In this document: positions 54,492 to 63,314 of the stretch, one piece after another
Layout: each line of letters starts with the position of its first letter
How positions within the stretch are numbered: the first letter of the stretch is position 1
From: Arabiibacter massiliensis
GTDB lineage: Bacteria; Actinomycetota; Coriobacteriia; Coriobacteriales; Eggerthellaceae
NCBI RefSeq assembly: GCF_900169505.1
Contig: NZ_LT827021.1
Coordinates: forward strand, 248,001 to 312,000
Reading direction: 5' to 3'
DNA length: 64,000 bases
Program-made: the position numbers and the translations under genes
The notes under the pieces: model-generated
What the model was told of the DNA's origin: nothing
Database searches by the model: none
The model's input: the letters and a program-made list of their open reading frames with translations, nothing else

Positions 54492-54547
54492 TGCAGGGCA
54501 ATGCAGCAGCACGCGCGCATCGCGCGCACCATACTTTCGACACACCG

Positions 54548-54580
54548 AGAAAGTGGGCTTGTTCCCGCTTTCTTTGTTTG
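54548..54580 (+). terminator. Attenuator-like hairpin in the rimP leader
   Basis: AGAAAGTGGG pairs with CCCGCTTTCT (10 bases, one G-T pair) around a 6-base loop, followed by TTGTTTG. It lies between the promoter and the rimP start, so it may be a conditional terminator. NusA, encoded downstream, is itself a termination factor, which makes feedback plausible. Confidence 0.55.
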
Positions 54581-54632
54581 TAAGGGCCCGCGAGGGCCGC
54601 AGGTCGGAACCGGACGGAGAAGGAGGACAGAC

Positions 54633-55100
54633 GTGCTCGGCAAGAAGGAACAGCAGCTGCTCGACGCGCTGGCCCCCCGTGCGGAGCGGGAGGGCGTCGA
54701 GATCGTGACGGTGGAGGTCGTGGGCGCGAAGAAGGCGCCGACCATCCGCGTGTACATAGACACGCCCGACGGCGTGAGCTTCGACCAGCTGGCGTCGTCC
54801 CAGGCGTGGATCAACGACATCATGGACGAGCTCGACCCGTTCCCCGGCGCGTACACCCTCGAGGTGTCCTCTCCCGGCATCGACCGGCCGCTGCGCACGA
54901 TGGAGCACTTCGCGCGCTTCGTCGGCGAGACGGCCGTGCTCAAGACCCAGCCCTTCGACGGCCGCAGCTCGTGGACGGGCGCCATCGCGTCTGCCGAGGG
55001 CGACGCGGTCCGCCTCGACGTGGACGGCGAGGCCGTGGATATCCCGTTCGATACCATCAAGCGCGCCCACCTCAAGGGCACGATCGATTTCAGCTCGTAG
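54633..55100 (+). CDS. rimP: Ribosome maturation factor RimP
   Basis: A 155-residue protein needed for 30S subunit maturation. It has the RimP N-terminal alpha/beta domain (VEIVTVEVVG...IRVYIDTPDGVSFDQLA), the hallmark LEVSSPGIDRPL, and a C-terminal SH3-like barrel. GTG 54633 follows AGGAGG at 6 bases and gives the family length; in-frame ATGs upstream fall inside the leader. First gene of the rimP-nusA-rnpM-infB group. Confidence 0.93.
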   Translation: MLGKKEQQLLDALAPRAEREGVEIVTVEVVGAKKAPTIRVYIDTPDGVSFDQLASSQAWINDIMDELDPFPGAYTLEVSSPGIDRPLRTMEHFARFVGETAVLKTQPFDGRSSWTGAIASAEGDAVRLDVDGEAVDIPFDTIKRAHLKGTIDFSS

Positions 55101-55130
55101 CAGAGCATCCGGAGGAAAGGAAGCGAAGAC

Positions 55131-56348
55131 GTGGCAACTTCAGAACTGATCGAGGCCCTGCAGGCGCTGGCCCACGAGCGCAAGATCGACGAGTTCTACC
55201 TCATCGAGCGCTTGGAGCAGTCGCTCGCCAAGAGCTACGAGCGCATCTTGGACCTCGAGTGGGACGCGCGCGTGACCATCGACCGCCAGACCGGCCGCAT
55301 CTACGTGTACGAGCTCGTGCCCGTAGGCGAGCCCGACGAGGAGACCGGCGAGTACGCCGAGTTCGAGGAGCGCGACGTGACGCCGGCCGACGTGAGCCGC
55401 ATCGCCGCCCAGAACGCCAAGGGCGTCATCGCCTCCATCGTGCGCGAGGCCGGCCGCCAGTCCATCTACCAGGAGTTCTCCGACCGCGTGGGCGACCTGG
55501 TCACCGGCACGGTGCTGCAGGGCACGCCCGACTTCACCATCATCAAGATCCGCGACGGCGTGGAGGCGGAGCTGCCGCACTACGACGTGAAGCGCAACCC
55601 CGGCGAGCGCAACGAGCGCCCGGCCGGCGAGCACTACCGCCACAACCAGCGCCTCAAGGTGCTCATCATCGAGGTGCGCGACCCGAACTCCGACGCGCCG
55701 AAGATGCGCGGCGAGCAGGCCCGTCCGGCCATCGTCGTGTCGCGCACGCACCCGGACCTCATCCGCCGCCTCTTCGAGATCGAGGTGCCGGAGATCTACG
55801 ACGGCATGGTGGAGATCAAGTCCATCGCCCGCGAGCCGGGCGCGCGCTCCAAGATCGCGGTGGCCTCGCGCGAGGCGAACCTCGATCCGGTGGGCGCCTG
55901 CGTCGGCCCCAAGGGCAGCCGCGTGCGCATGGTGGTGGAGGAGCTGCGCAACGAGCGCGTCGACGTCATCCAGTGGCACGAGGACCCCGCGTCCTACGTG
56001 GCCAACGCGCTCTCGCCGGCCAAGGTGACGCGCGTGCTCATCGACGAGGACAACCACTACGCCACCGTGGTGGTGCCCGACGACCAGCTGTCGCTCGCCA
56101 TCGGCAAGGAGGGCCAGAACGCCCGCCTCGCTGCGCGCCTCACGGGCTGGCACATCGACATCAAGAGCGCCAGCTTCACGAGCGAGTCGCTCTCCCGCGA
56201 GGACAACATGCTCATCGACGAGGACGAGATGGAAGACGACGAGGCGGGCCTGTGCTCCTACGTGAGCGAGGACGGCGTCCGCTGCCGCAACCATGCCCGC
56301 CCGGGCAGCCGGTTCTGCGGCGTCCACGCCGACCTCGACGAGGCGTAA
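55131..56348 (+). CDS. nusA: Transcription termination/antitermination factor NusA
   Basis: A 405-residue NusA with N-terminal polymerase-binding domain, S1 domain (about residues 125-200, [12 protein letters not shown]) and two KH domains ([44 protein letters not shown]). No acidic repeat domain follows. Instead the last 35 residues carry a Cys/His set C-x9-C-x2-H-x7-C-x2-H ([14 protein letters not shown]...FCGVH), a possible zinc site. GTG 55131 follows GAGGAAAGGAAG. Confidence 0.93.
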   Translation: MATSELIEALQALAHERKIDEFYLIERLEQSLAKSYERILDLEWDARVTIDRQTGRIYVYELVPVGEPDEETGEYAEFEERDVTPADVSRIAAQNAKGVIASIVREAGRQSIYQEFSDRVGDLVTGTVLQGTPDFTIIKIRDGVEAELPHYDVKRNPGERNERPAGEHYRHNQRLKVLIIEVRDPNSDAPKMRGEQARPAIVVSRTHPDLIRRLFEIEVPEIYDGMVEIKSIAREPGARSKIAVASREANLDPVGACVGPKGSRVRMVVEELRNERVDVIQWHEDPASYVANALSPAKVTRVLIDEDNHYATVVVPDDQLSLAIGKEGQNARLAARLTGWHIDIKSASFTSESLSREDNMLIDEDEMEDDEAGLCSYVSEDGVRCRNHARPGSRFCGVHADLDEA

Positions 56349-56371
56349 GGGCTCGAGAGGCGGCTTTGACG

Positions 56372-56647
56372 ATGGCGACGACGAAACGGCAGCGCAGCTG
56401 CATCGTGTGCGGGAGGCAGGCCGACAAGGTCGAGCTCCTGCGCATCGTGCGCGACCCGTCGGGCGCCGTCGCCTTCGACGCGACCGGCCGCGCGCCGGGC
56501 AGGGGGGCGTACGTCTGCTCCGAGGAGTGCTTCGCCGCCGCATGCAAGAGGAAGAAGCTCGACCGGGCGCTCAAGACGACGCTCGACAGCGATGGGTACG
56601 AACGGATCGCCGCCGAGGTTGCCACGGCTGCGCGCGAAGCGAGATAA
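56372..56647 (+). CDS. rnpM: YlxR-family RNA-binding protein (RnpM)
   Basis: A 91-residue YlxR/DUF448 protein, conserved between nusA and infB in many bacteria and shown in others to bind RNase P RNA. Family marks are RQRSCIVCGRQ, LLRIVRDPSG and GRGAYVCSEECF. The start ATG 56372 lies 23 bases after nusA; GAGGCGG precedes it. Confidence 0.88.
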   Translation: MATTKRQRSCIVCGRQADKVELLRIVRDPSGAVAFDATGRAPGRGAYVCSEECFAAACKRKKLDRALKTTLDSDGYERIAAEVATAAREAR

Positions 56648-56665
56648 GAAGTAGAGGAGTGGTGT

Positions 56666-59437
56666 ATGGCCAGCATGCGAGTACATGAGTTGGCGAAGGA
56701 ATTCGATATGTCGAGCAAAGAGCTGCTCGATAAGCTGCACGAGATGAAGATCCCTGCGAAGAGCCATGCGAGCATGCTTGCCGACGCCTACGTGGACAAG
56801 ATCCGCAAGAACCTCGAACCCGAGATCAAGCAGCGCGCCGGAGTGCTCGAGGACGAGGAGGCCAAGAAGCTCGCCGAGGAGCGCGCCGAGGCCGAGCGCA
56901 AGAAGGCCGAGGAGGAGCGCGCCCGCCGCGAGGCCGTGGAGCAGGAGCGCGCCGCCCGCGAGGCCGAGCGCGCCCGCCGCGAGGCCGCCGAGGCCCAGGA
57001 GGGCTCCGAGGGCGGATCCAAGCCCAGGAAGGCCGCCGCGCCCTCGCCGTTCGAGAGCCTGGCGAGCCAGATCGAGAGCGAGAAGGAGCGCGTTGCCCGC
57101 GAGGCCGCCGAGGCCCGCGCCCGCGCCCGCGCCGCCAAGATGGCCGCCGAGGTGGCCAAGAAGCAGGCGGTGGAGGAGGCGCTGCGCCAGCGCAACGCCA
57201 AGGGCAAGTCGGCTTCGGCCCCGGCCCCGGCCCCCAAGAAGCCCGCGCCGGTGATGGGCGCGAAGAAGTCGAGCTTCGACTCGCTGCTCTCGCAGATCGA
57301 GTCCGAGAAGCAGCGCATCGAATCGCAGCAGAAGCAGGGCGGCGCTTCCGGCCAGCCGGGCGGCGCGCGCCGCGGCGGCAAGCAGGAGCGCCCCGCCTCC
57401 GCCAAGAAGGGCCATCCCAAGAAGGGCGGCTCGTTCGAGCAGTTCGTGCCCGAGCTCGAGGCGCAGCAGGCCCAGCCCGAGGACCGCTACGCCCAGATGG
57501 CCGTGCAGGCCGAGAAGCTGCAGCGCGACAAGGTGCTCGCCGAGGCCCGCGCCGCCGTGGCCGCCGCCACCTCCTCCTCCGAGGGCGAGGGCCGGCGCAA
57601 GAAGCGCAAGCAGAAGCGCGAGGCCGAGCAGCGCGAGCGCCTGGAGCTCGAGGCCATCGAGAAGGGGCTCGACCCCACGCTCGTGCTCGACGACTCCGTG
57701 GTGGAGATCCCGCAGGGCGCCACCGTGGCCAAGTTCGCCGAGCTTCTGGGCGTGCAGCCCAACGACATCATCAAGCGCCTGTTCATGCTCGGGCAGGTGC
57801 TCACGCTCACGCAGTCGATGGCCGACGACATGATCGAGCTCATCGCCGACGACATGGGCCGCAAGGTGCGCGTCGTGTCGCCGGAGGAGGAGTACGCGGT
57901 CGTCTACCACGACAGCGACGACGACCTCAAGCCCCGCCCGCCCGTGGTCACCGTCATGGGCCACGTCGACCACGGCAAGACGTCGCTTCTCGACGCCATC
58001 CGCGACACCGGCGTGGTGGCCAGCGAGGCCGGCGGCATCACCCAGCACATCGGCGCGTCGGTGGTGGAGATCGACGGCAAGCAGATCACGTTCATCGACA
58101 CGCCCGGCCACGAGGCCTTCACGGCCATGCGCGCCCGCGGCGCCCTCATCACCGACGTCATCGTGCTGGTGGTGGCCGCCGACGACGGCGTGATGCCGCA
58201 GACCATCGAGGCGATCAACCACGCGAAGGCCGCCAACGTGCCCATCGTGGTGGCGGTGAACAAAATCGACAAGCCCGGCGCGAACCCCGATCGCGTGCGC
58301 CAGGAGCTCGTGGAGTACGGCGTCATCCCCGAGGAGTGGGGCGGCACCAACATGTTCGTGGAGGTGTCGGCCAAGAAGCGCCTGCACATCGACGACGTGC
58401 TGGAGACCATCATCCTGCAGGCCGACGTGCTCGAGCTCAAGGCCAACCCCGACGCCGAGGCCTCAGGCTTCGTCATCGAGGCGAACCTCGACAAGGGTCG
58501 CGGCCCCGTGGCCACCGTGCTCGTGCAGCGCGGCACGCTGCATCCCGGCGACATCGTGGTGGCCGGCACGTCCTACGGCCGCGTGCGCGCGCTCGTGGAC
58601 CCGCGCGGCAAGCACGTGGACGCGGCGCTGCCCGCCGACCCGGTGGAGATCCTGGGCCTGAACAGCGTGCCCACCGCCGGCGACGAGTTCCGCGTGTTCG
58701 AGGACGAGCGCGACGCCCGCAAGCTGGCCGAGGAGCGCGCGCTGCGGGCCCGCCTGGCCGAGCAGGACGCCAAGAGCCATATCAGCCTGGACGACCTGTT
58801 CAACCGCATCGAGGAGGGCAAGCAGACCGACCTCAACCTCATCGTGAAGGCCGACGTGCAGGGCTCCATCGAGGCGCTGCGCGACGCGTTCGAGAAGATG
58901 GACCAGTCCGAGGTGCGCATCAACATCGTGCACTCGGCCGTGGGCGGCATCACCGAGACCGACGTCACGCTGGCCTCGGCCTCCGACGCCATCATCATCG
59001 GCTTCAACGTGCGCCCCACGGGCAAGTCGAAGGCGCAGGCCGAGAAGGAGAAGGTGGACATCCGCCTGTACCGCGTCATCTACCAGGCCATCGAGGAGAT
59101 CAACGCCGCGCGCGTGGGCCTGCTCTCGCCCGACATCGTGGAGGAGGACACCGGCATCGCCGAGGTCCGCGAGACCTTCAAGGTGCCGAAGGTGGGCACC
59201 ATCGCCGGCTGCTACATCACCGAAGGCGAGATCCACCGCGACGACAAGGTGCGCATCGTGCGCGACGGCACCGTGATCTTCGAGGGCGTCATGGCCAGCT
59301 TGCGCCGCTTCAAGGACGACGTGAAGACGGTGAAGCAGGGCTACGAGTGCGGCATCGGCATCGAGAAGTTCCAGGACCTCAAGGTGGGCGACACCATCGA
59401 GGGCTATCAGGTGAAGGAAGTCGAGCGCACGGAATAG
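56666..59437 (+). CDS. infB: Translation initiation factor IF-2
   Basis: A 923-residue IF-2. The N-terminus starts with an IF2_N helix-turn segment ([24 protein letters not shown]), then a long charged, Ala/Glu/Lys/Arg-rich linker with coiled-coil character, a second IF2_N segment ([28 protein letters not shown]), and the GTPase domain with GHVDHGKT near residue 432, DTPGHEAF and NKID, followed by domains II-IV. It delivers initiator tRNA to the 30S subunit. ATG 56666 follows AGAGGAG. Confidence 0.95.
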   Translation: MASMRVHELAKEFDMSSKELLDKLHEMKIPAKSHASMLADAYVDKIRKNLEPEIKQRAGVLEDEEAKKLAEERAEAERKKAEEERARREAVEQERAAREAERARREAAEAQEGSEGGSKPRKAAAPSPFESLASQIESEKERVAREAAEARARARAAKMAAEVAKKQAVEEALRQRNAKGKSASAPAPAPKKPAPVMGAKKSSFDSLLSQIESEKQRIESQQKQGGASGQPGGARRGGKQERPASAKKGHPKKGGSFEQFVPELEAQQAQPEDRYAQMAVQAEKLQRDKVLAEARAAVAAATSSSEGEGRRKKRKQKREAEQRERLELEAIEKGLDPTLVLDDSVVEIPQGATVAKFAELLGVQPNDIIKRLFMLGQVLTLTQSMADDMIELIADDMGRKVRVVSPEEEYAVVYHDSDDDLKPRPPVVTVMGHVDHGKTSLLDAIRDTGVVASEAGGITQHIGASVVEIDGKQITFIDTPGHEAFTAMRARGALITDVIVLVVAADDGVMPQTIEAINHAKAANVPIVVAVNKIDKPGANPDRVRQELVEYGVIPEEWGGTNMFVEVSAKKRLHIDDVLETIILQADVLELKANPDAEASGFVIEANLDKGRGPVATVLVQRGTLHPGDIVVAGTSYGRVRALVDPRGKHVDAALPADPVEILGLNSVPTAGDEFRVFEDERDARKLAEERALRARLAEQDAKSHISLDDLFNRIEEGKQTDLNLIVKADVQGSIEALRDAFEKMDQSEVRINIVHSAVGGITETDVTLASASDAIIIGFNVRPTGKSKAQAEKEKVDIRLYRVIYQAIEEINAARVGLLSPDIVEEDTGIAEVRETFKVPKVGTIAGCYITEGEIHRDDKVRIVRDGTVIFEGVMASLRRFKDDVKTVKQGYECGIGIEKFQDLKVGDTIEGYQVKEVERTE

Positions 59438-59439
59438 CG

Positions 59440-59560
59440 GGTAACTACCTGGCCGCGGGGCCGCTCGGGGACATGCCGTGCTCAGACAGTCCTCGCTTCG
59501 CTGCGGAACTGCGCGCGGCACGCCCCCGAGCAGCCCCGCTACGGCAACTTTGCGGTTACC
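59440..59560. repeat. Large stem-loop element after infB
   Basis: GGTAAC (59,440) pairs with GTTACC (to 59,560), and the long arm GCGGGGCCGCTCGGGG...GCCGTGC with GCGGCACGCCCCCGAGCAGC. The loop holds ACAGTCCTCGCTTCGCTGCG, like the element between fixB and fixC at 37,681-37,799. It may serve as the infB terminator. Confidence 0.65.
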
Positions 59561-59673
59561 GTGCGGGGCTGCGATCGCATCGGCGTACGCCTCGCGGGTA
59601 TGCTTGCTGGGAGGGCCGTCGGCTGCATGCCGATGGCGCTCGATAGCTAAAAGACGGGCGCCGTCGCGGCTTT

Positions 59674-59731
59674 TGTCATCCTGAGCGGAGCGCCGCAGGC
59701 GCGGAGTCGAAGGATCCCGTGCGGCGCCAGC
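59674..59731. repeat. Dispersed GTCATCCTGAGCG repeat upstream of rbfA
   Basis: Copy running from GTCATCCTGAGCGGAGCG to GGATCCCGTGCGGCGCCAG, ending 26 bases before the rbfA start. Confidence 0.85.
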
Positions 59732-59757
59732 GAGAAGAGAAAGTGGAGGCGGGCATC

Positions 59758-60195
59758 ATGAAGCAGAGTTCTTCCAACCGCAAGGTGAACGAGCAGGCGC
59801 GCGAGGTGATCGCGAGCATCCTGTTGTTCGAGATATCCGATCCGCGCCTGGAGCTCGTGACCATCACGGGCTGCGAGGTGAGCTACGACCGTAGCGTGTG
59901 CAACGTGTTCTACACCACCGAGCCCGAGCGCTACGAGGACGTGGCCGCGGCGTTCCAGAAGGCCTCGGGGCGCATCCGCTCGCTCATGGCGCGCAAGCTC
60001 TCGTGGCGCGTGGCGCCCGAGCTGCGCTTCCTTCTGGACACGAGCGTCGACCAGGCCGAACGCATCGCCTCGGCGCTGCAGCGCGACGCGCATCGCAGCA
60101 AGATCGAGGCACCGACGGACAGCGACGTGCCGGCCGACGCAGACGGGTTCGCCGACCGCGAGGCGCTCGCGGCGGCGCAGGACAGCGACGAGTAG
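59758..60195 (+). CDS. rbfA: Ribosome-binding factor A
   Basis: A 145-residue RbfA with the KH-like fold: NRKVNEQAREVIASILLFEISDPRLELVTITGCEVSYDRSVCNVFYT, and the late RVAPELRFLLDTSVDQAERI. It acts in late 30S maturation. ATG 59758 follows GGAGGCGGG; an earlier in-frame ATG at 59,719 lies in the dispersed repeat region and is rejected. The acidic C-terminal tail is unconserved. Confidence 0.92.
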   Translation: MKQSSSNRKVNEQAREVIASILLFEISDPRLELVTITGCEVSYDRSVCNVFYTTEPERYEDVAAAFQKASGRIRSLMARKLSWRVAPELRFLLDTSVDQAERIASALQRDAHRSKIEAPTDSDVPADADGFADREALAAAQDSDE

Positions 60196-60204
60196 GGAGG
60201 GCCC

Positions 60205-61197
60205 ATGGCGGTCACGCCCCAGACGAACACCAGCCTCGCCTCAATCGCCGAGGCGCTGAGGGAACATGACGACTTCGTCGTGTGCGGGCACGTGAGCCCC
60301 GACGGCGACTGCATCGGCTCGCAGCTCGCGCTGGCCGTCGCGCTCAGGAGCATCGGCAAGCGCGCCGCGTGCCTGCTCGCCAAGGACGAGGCGCCCGATG
60401 CGCGGCTCGCGTTTTTGCCGGGCTTCGACGAGCTCGTGTTCGCGGGCTCGTTCGACGGCGCGGCGCGCACGTTCGTGGCCGTCGACGTGCCCACGCGCGA
60501 GCGCATCGGCGAGCACGCGGCCGCGCTGCGCGACGCGTGCGGCCTGTCGGTCGTCGTGGACCACCACGCGGTGGACTCCACGATGGCCGACCTCACCTAC
60601 GTCGATCCCGCCGCCGCCTCCACCACGATGCTCGTGTGGGAGCTCGCCGGGCTCCTCGGCGCCGACCGGTCGGGCGACGTGGCGCTGTGCTGCTACACCG
60701 GCCTCGTCACCGACACGGGGCGCTTCCAGTACCAGAACACCGACGCCGCCGCCATGCGGGCCGCGTCGGAGATGGTGGAGGCGGGGGCCGATCCGGCCGC
60801 GGTGTCGCGCGCCATCTTCCAGAACCGCTCGCTGCCCTCGGTGCGGCTCGAGAGCATCGCCGTGGAGCGCATGCGCTTCGGCGCGGGCGGGGCGTGCGCG
60901 CTCAGCTGGATCTCGCACGACGACTTCGAGGCCGTCGGCGCATCGAAGGCCGACGCGGAGCCCATCATCGACGCGCTGCGCTCGGTGGCCGGCGTGCGCG
61001 TGGCGTGCATGCTGCGCGAGCAGGGCGACGCCGTGCGCGGCAGCCTGCGCGCCAAGGACGGCACCGACGTGGCGGCCGTCGCGCGCTCGTTCGGCGGCGG
61101 GGGGCACGTGGCGGCCGCGGGCTTCACGCTGGAGTGCCCGCTTCCCGAGGCGGTCGCCGTCGTGGAGCGCGCGCTCGAGGAGGCGCTCGAGTCGTGA
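60205..61197 (+). CDS. nrnA: DHH-family phosphoesterase, NrnA type
   Basis: A 330-residue bifunctional oligoribonuclease/pAp-phosphatase-type enzyme that removes short RNA fragments. Metal-binding motifs are HVSPDGDCIGSQ, VAVDVPT, VDHHAVDS and DTGRFQY, and the C-terminal DHHA1 domain has SFGGGGHVAAAGF. It starts 9 bases after rbfA and overlaps truB by 4 bases, the usual position of nrnA between rbfA and truB. Confidence 0.92.
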   Translation: MAVTPQTNTSLASIAEALREHDDFVVCGHVSPDGDCIGSQLALAVALRSIGKRAACLLAKDEAPDARLAFLPGFDELVFAGSFDGAARTFVAVDVPTRERIGEHAAALRDACGLSVVVDHHAVDSTMADLTYVDPAAASTTMLVWELAGLLGADRSGDVALCCYTGLVTDTGRFQYQNTDAAAMRAASEMVEAGADPAAVSRAIFQNRSLPSVRLESIAVERMRFGAGGACALSWISHDDFEAVGASKADAEPIIDALRSVAGVRVACMLREQGDAVRGSLRAKDGTDVAAVARSFGGGGHVAAAGFTLECPLPEAVAVVERALEEALES

Positions 61198-62207
61198 AGC
61201 GGGGCGAATCGGGCCTGTCGCTCGTCGTGGGCGTGGACAAGCCGGCGGGCATGAGCTCGCACGACGTGGTGAACCGCTGCCGCCGCATCTTCGGAGAGCG
61301 GCGCGTGGGGCACACCGGCACGCTCGACCCCCTGGCCACCGGCGTGCTGCCGGTGTGCGTGGGGCCCGCTACGCGCCTGGGCGCGTATCTGACCGGGCAT
61401 GACAAGCGCTACCGGGTGCGCATCGCCTTCGGCGCGGGCACCGACACCGACGACGCCATGGGGCGCGTCGTGCGCACGGGCGCGGTGCCGGACCGCGTGC
61501 TCGACCCGGACTTCGCCCGCGGGTTCGTCGCGGGCCTCGTCGGCGCGCGCAAGCAGCTGCCGCCGGCGTACTCGGCCATCAAGGTGGACGGGAGGAAGTC
61601 CTACGAGGCGGCGCGGCAGGGCGCCATCATCGACCTCAAACCGCGCGATATCGTGGTGCACGAGGCGCGCCTGCTGGGCGTGGACGAGGGGCCGGCGGGC
61701 GAGGCGCCCTCCTGGGACGTGGAGTTCCACGTGTCGAAAGGCACCTACATCCGCGCGCTTGCGCGGGACGCGGGCGTGGCGCTCGGGTGTCCTGCCCACG
61801 TGGCCGCGCTCGAGCGGACGGCGCTGGGGCTGCTCGTGCTCGAGGAGTGCGTGAGCCTCGAGGCGCTTGAGGAGCTCAAGGACCGCGCGGCGCTCGACCC
61901 GGTGCGCCTGCTCGGCGTCCGGTTCGCCTACGTCCGCGACGAGCTGGCGGCGAAGGCGGCCAACGGCGCCCCGTTCGCGCCGGCCGACCTGCCGCTGTTC
62001 GAGCGCAGGCGCGCCTCGGCCGCCGCGGAGATGTGCGCCTGCACGGCGGGCGTGCGCGAGAGCTGCGAGCCTGCGCGGGCCGGCGAGCTCGTCGCTGTCA
62101 TCGCTGACAACCGGCTCGTCGCGCTGTACGACTACGATGAGGCGCGCGCCCGCTTCCAGGCGCGCTGCGTGTTCCAAACGGGGGTGTCTCGTGGCAGAGA
62201 TCTATAG
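61194..62207 (+). CDS. truB: tRNA pseudouridine(55) synthase TruB
   Basis: A 337-residue enzyme making pseudouridine 55 in the tRNA T-arm. KPAGMSSHDVVNRCRR opens the protein; the catalytic aspartate lies in RVGHTGTLDPLATGVLP; PPAYSAIKVDG and GTYIRALARDAG follow. The C-terminal part (after about residue 235) is an extension with weak PUA-like character. GTG 61194 overlaps the nrnA stop codon, and the 3' end overlaps ribF by 17 bases. Confidence 0.93.
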   Translation: MKRGESGLSLVVGVDKPAGMSSHDVVNRCRRIFGERRVGHTGTLDPLATGVLPVCVGPATRLGAYLTGHDKRYRVRIAFGAGTDTDDAMGRVVRTGAVPDRVLDPDFARGFVAGLVGARKQLPPAYSAIKVDGRKSYEAARQGAIIDLKPRDIVVHEARLLGVDEGPAGEAPSWDVEFHVSKGTYIRALARDAGVALGCPAHVAALERTALGLLVLEECVSLEALEELKDRAALDPVRLLGVRFAYVRDELAAKAANGAPFAPADLPLFERRRASAAAEMCACTAGVRESCEPARAGELVAVIADNRLVALYDYDEARARFQARCVFQTGVSRGRDL

Positions 62208-63114
62208 GATCGACGGATCGTTCGACCATGGGTTCTTCGAAGGCACGTCGTGTGCGTTCGGCGTGTTCGACGGCGTGCATCAGGGGCATCGGTTCCTCCT
62301 CGGCTGCGCGCGGGAGACGGCCGAGCGCTCGGGAGGGGCGAGCGTGGCGCTCACGTTCGATATCGATCCCGACGAGGTGTTCCATCCCGAGCGCCTGAAG
62401 AAGCTCATGACCAACGAGGAGCGCCTCGCCATGCTGGCGTCCACCGGTGTGGACGCGGTGTGCGTGCTGCCGTTCACCCGCGAGTTCGCGGCCTCGACGC
62501 CGGCGGAGTTCCTCGTGCAGACCTTCGACGGCACGGTGCCGGCGTATCTGCACGTGGGCTTCGACTTCAAGTTCGGCGCGCGGGCGCGCGGCACGGTGGA
62601 GGACCTCGACGTGTGGGGCGCGGCGGGCGGCACGAAGGTGCAGGCCCACGGCTTGAAGAGCGAGGACGGCGCGCCCATCACCGCCACGCGCATCCGGCTG
62701 CTTCTGGCCGACGGCGACGTCGAGGAGGCGGCCCGCCTGCTCGGACGGCCGTACTTCATGACCGGCACCGTGCGGCCCGGACGGGGGGAGGGGGCCGACT
62801 TCGGGTTCCGCACGGCCAACCTCGTCGTGCCCGACCAGCTGCGCCCGCTCGGCGACGGCGTGTACGCGGCATGGGCCGAGGTGGACGGCGCGCGCTACAA
62901 GGCTGCTGTCAACGTAGGCGTGCCCGCCACGTTCGCCGACCGCTCCACCGCCACCTGCGAGGTGCACCTGCTCGACTTCGAAGGCGACCTCTACGGCAAG
63001 CCGGTGAAGGTGGAGTTCTTCCACTGGCTCCGGGAGATGCGCAAGTTCGACGACGTGGACGAGCTCATCGCCACCGTGCAGGGCAACATCCAATGGGTGC
63101 GCGACAACCTGTAG
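62191..63114 (+). CDS. ribF: Bifunctional riboflavin kinase/FAD synthetase
   Basis: A 307-residue enzyme making FMN and FAD from riboflavin, fitting a genome full of flavoenzymes. The N-terminal nucleotidyltransferase has FGVFDGVHQGHRFLL and HVGFDFKFGARARG; the C-terminal kinase domain has GRPYFMTGTVRPGRGEG, RTANL and NVGVPATF. GTG 62191 follows GGGGG and overlaps the end of truB. Last gene of the operon. Confidence 0.93.
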   Translation: MAEIYRIDGSFDHGFFEGTSCAFGVFDGVHQGHRFLLGCARETAERSGGASVALTFDIDPDEVFHPERLKKLMTNEERLAMLASTGVDAVCVLPFTREFAASTPAEFLVQTFDGTVPAYLHVGFDFKFGARARGTVEDLDVWGAAGGTKVQAHGLKSEDGAPITATRIRLLLADGDVEEAARLLGRPYFMTGTVRPGRGEGADFGFRTANLVVPDQLRPLGDGVYAAWAEVDGARYKAAVNVGVPATFADRSTATCEVHLLDFEGDLYGKPVKVEFFHWLREMRKFDDVDELIATVQGNIQWVRDNL

Positions 63115-63205
63115 GAGAGGGCGTGACGAAGGGACCCTTTGCCTCGCTCCTGTGGCGTTGGCCGGGCGGTTCGGCTCGCACAGGCAATAAATGTGCGAAT
63201 TCGGC

Positions 63206-63233
63206 TTCACATTATCTGCAAATACCATAGAAT
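63206..63233 (+). promoter_or_regulatory. Promoter of the pyrophosphatase gene
   Basis: TTCACA (63,206-63,211) and TAGAAT (63,228-63,233), each one base from consensus, with a 16-base spacer. The implied leader is about 75 bases. Confidence 0.65.
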
Positions 63234-63314
63234 AAGGCAGTTGCGACTTTCCCGCCCAGAATGCCCGGCGCAAAGGTCGCACGTTTCGTATTCGGTCGGA
63301 ACAAGGAGGAATCA

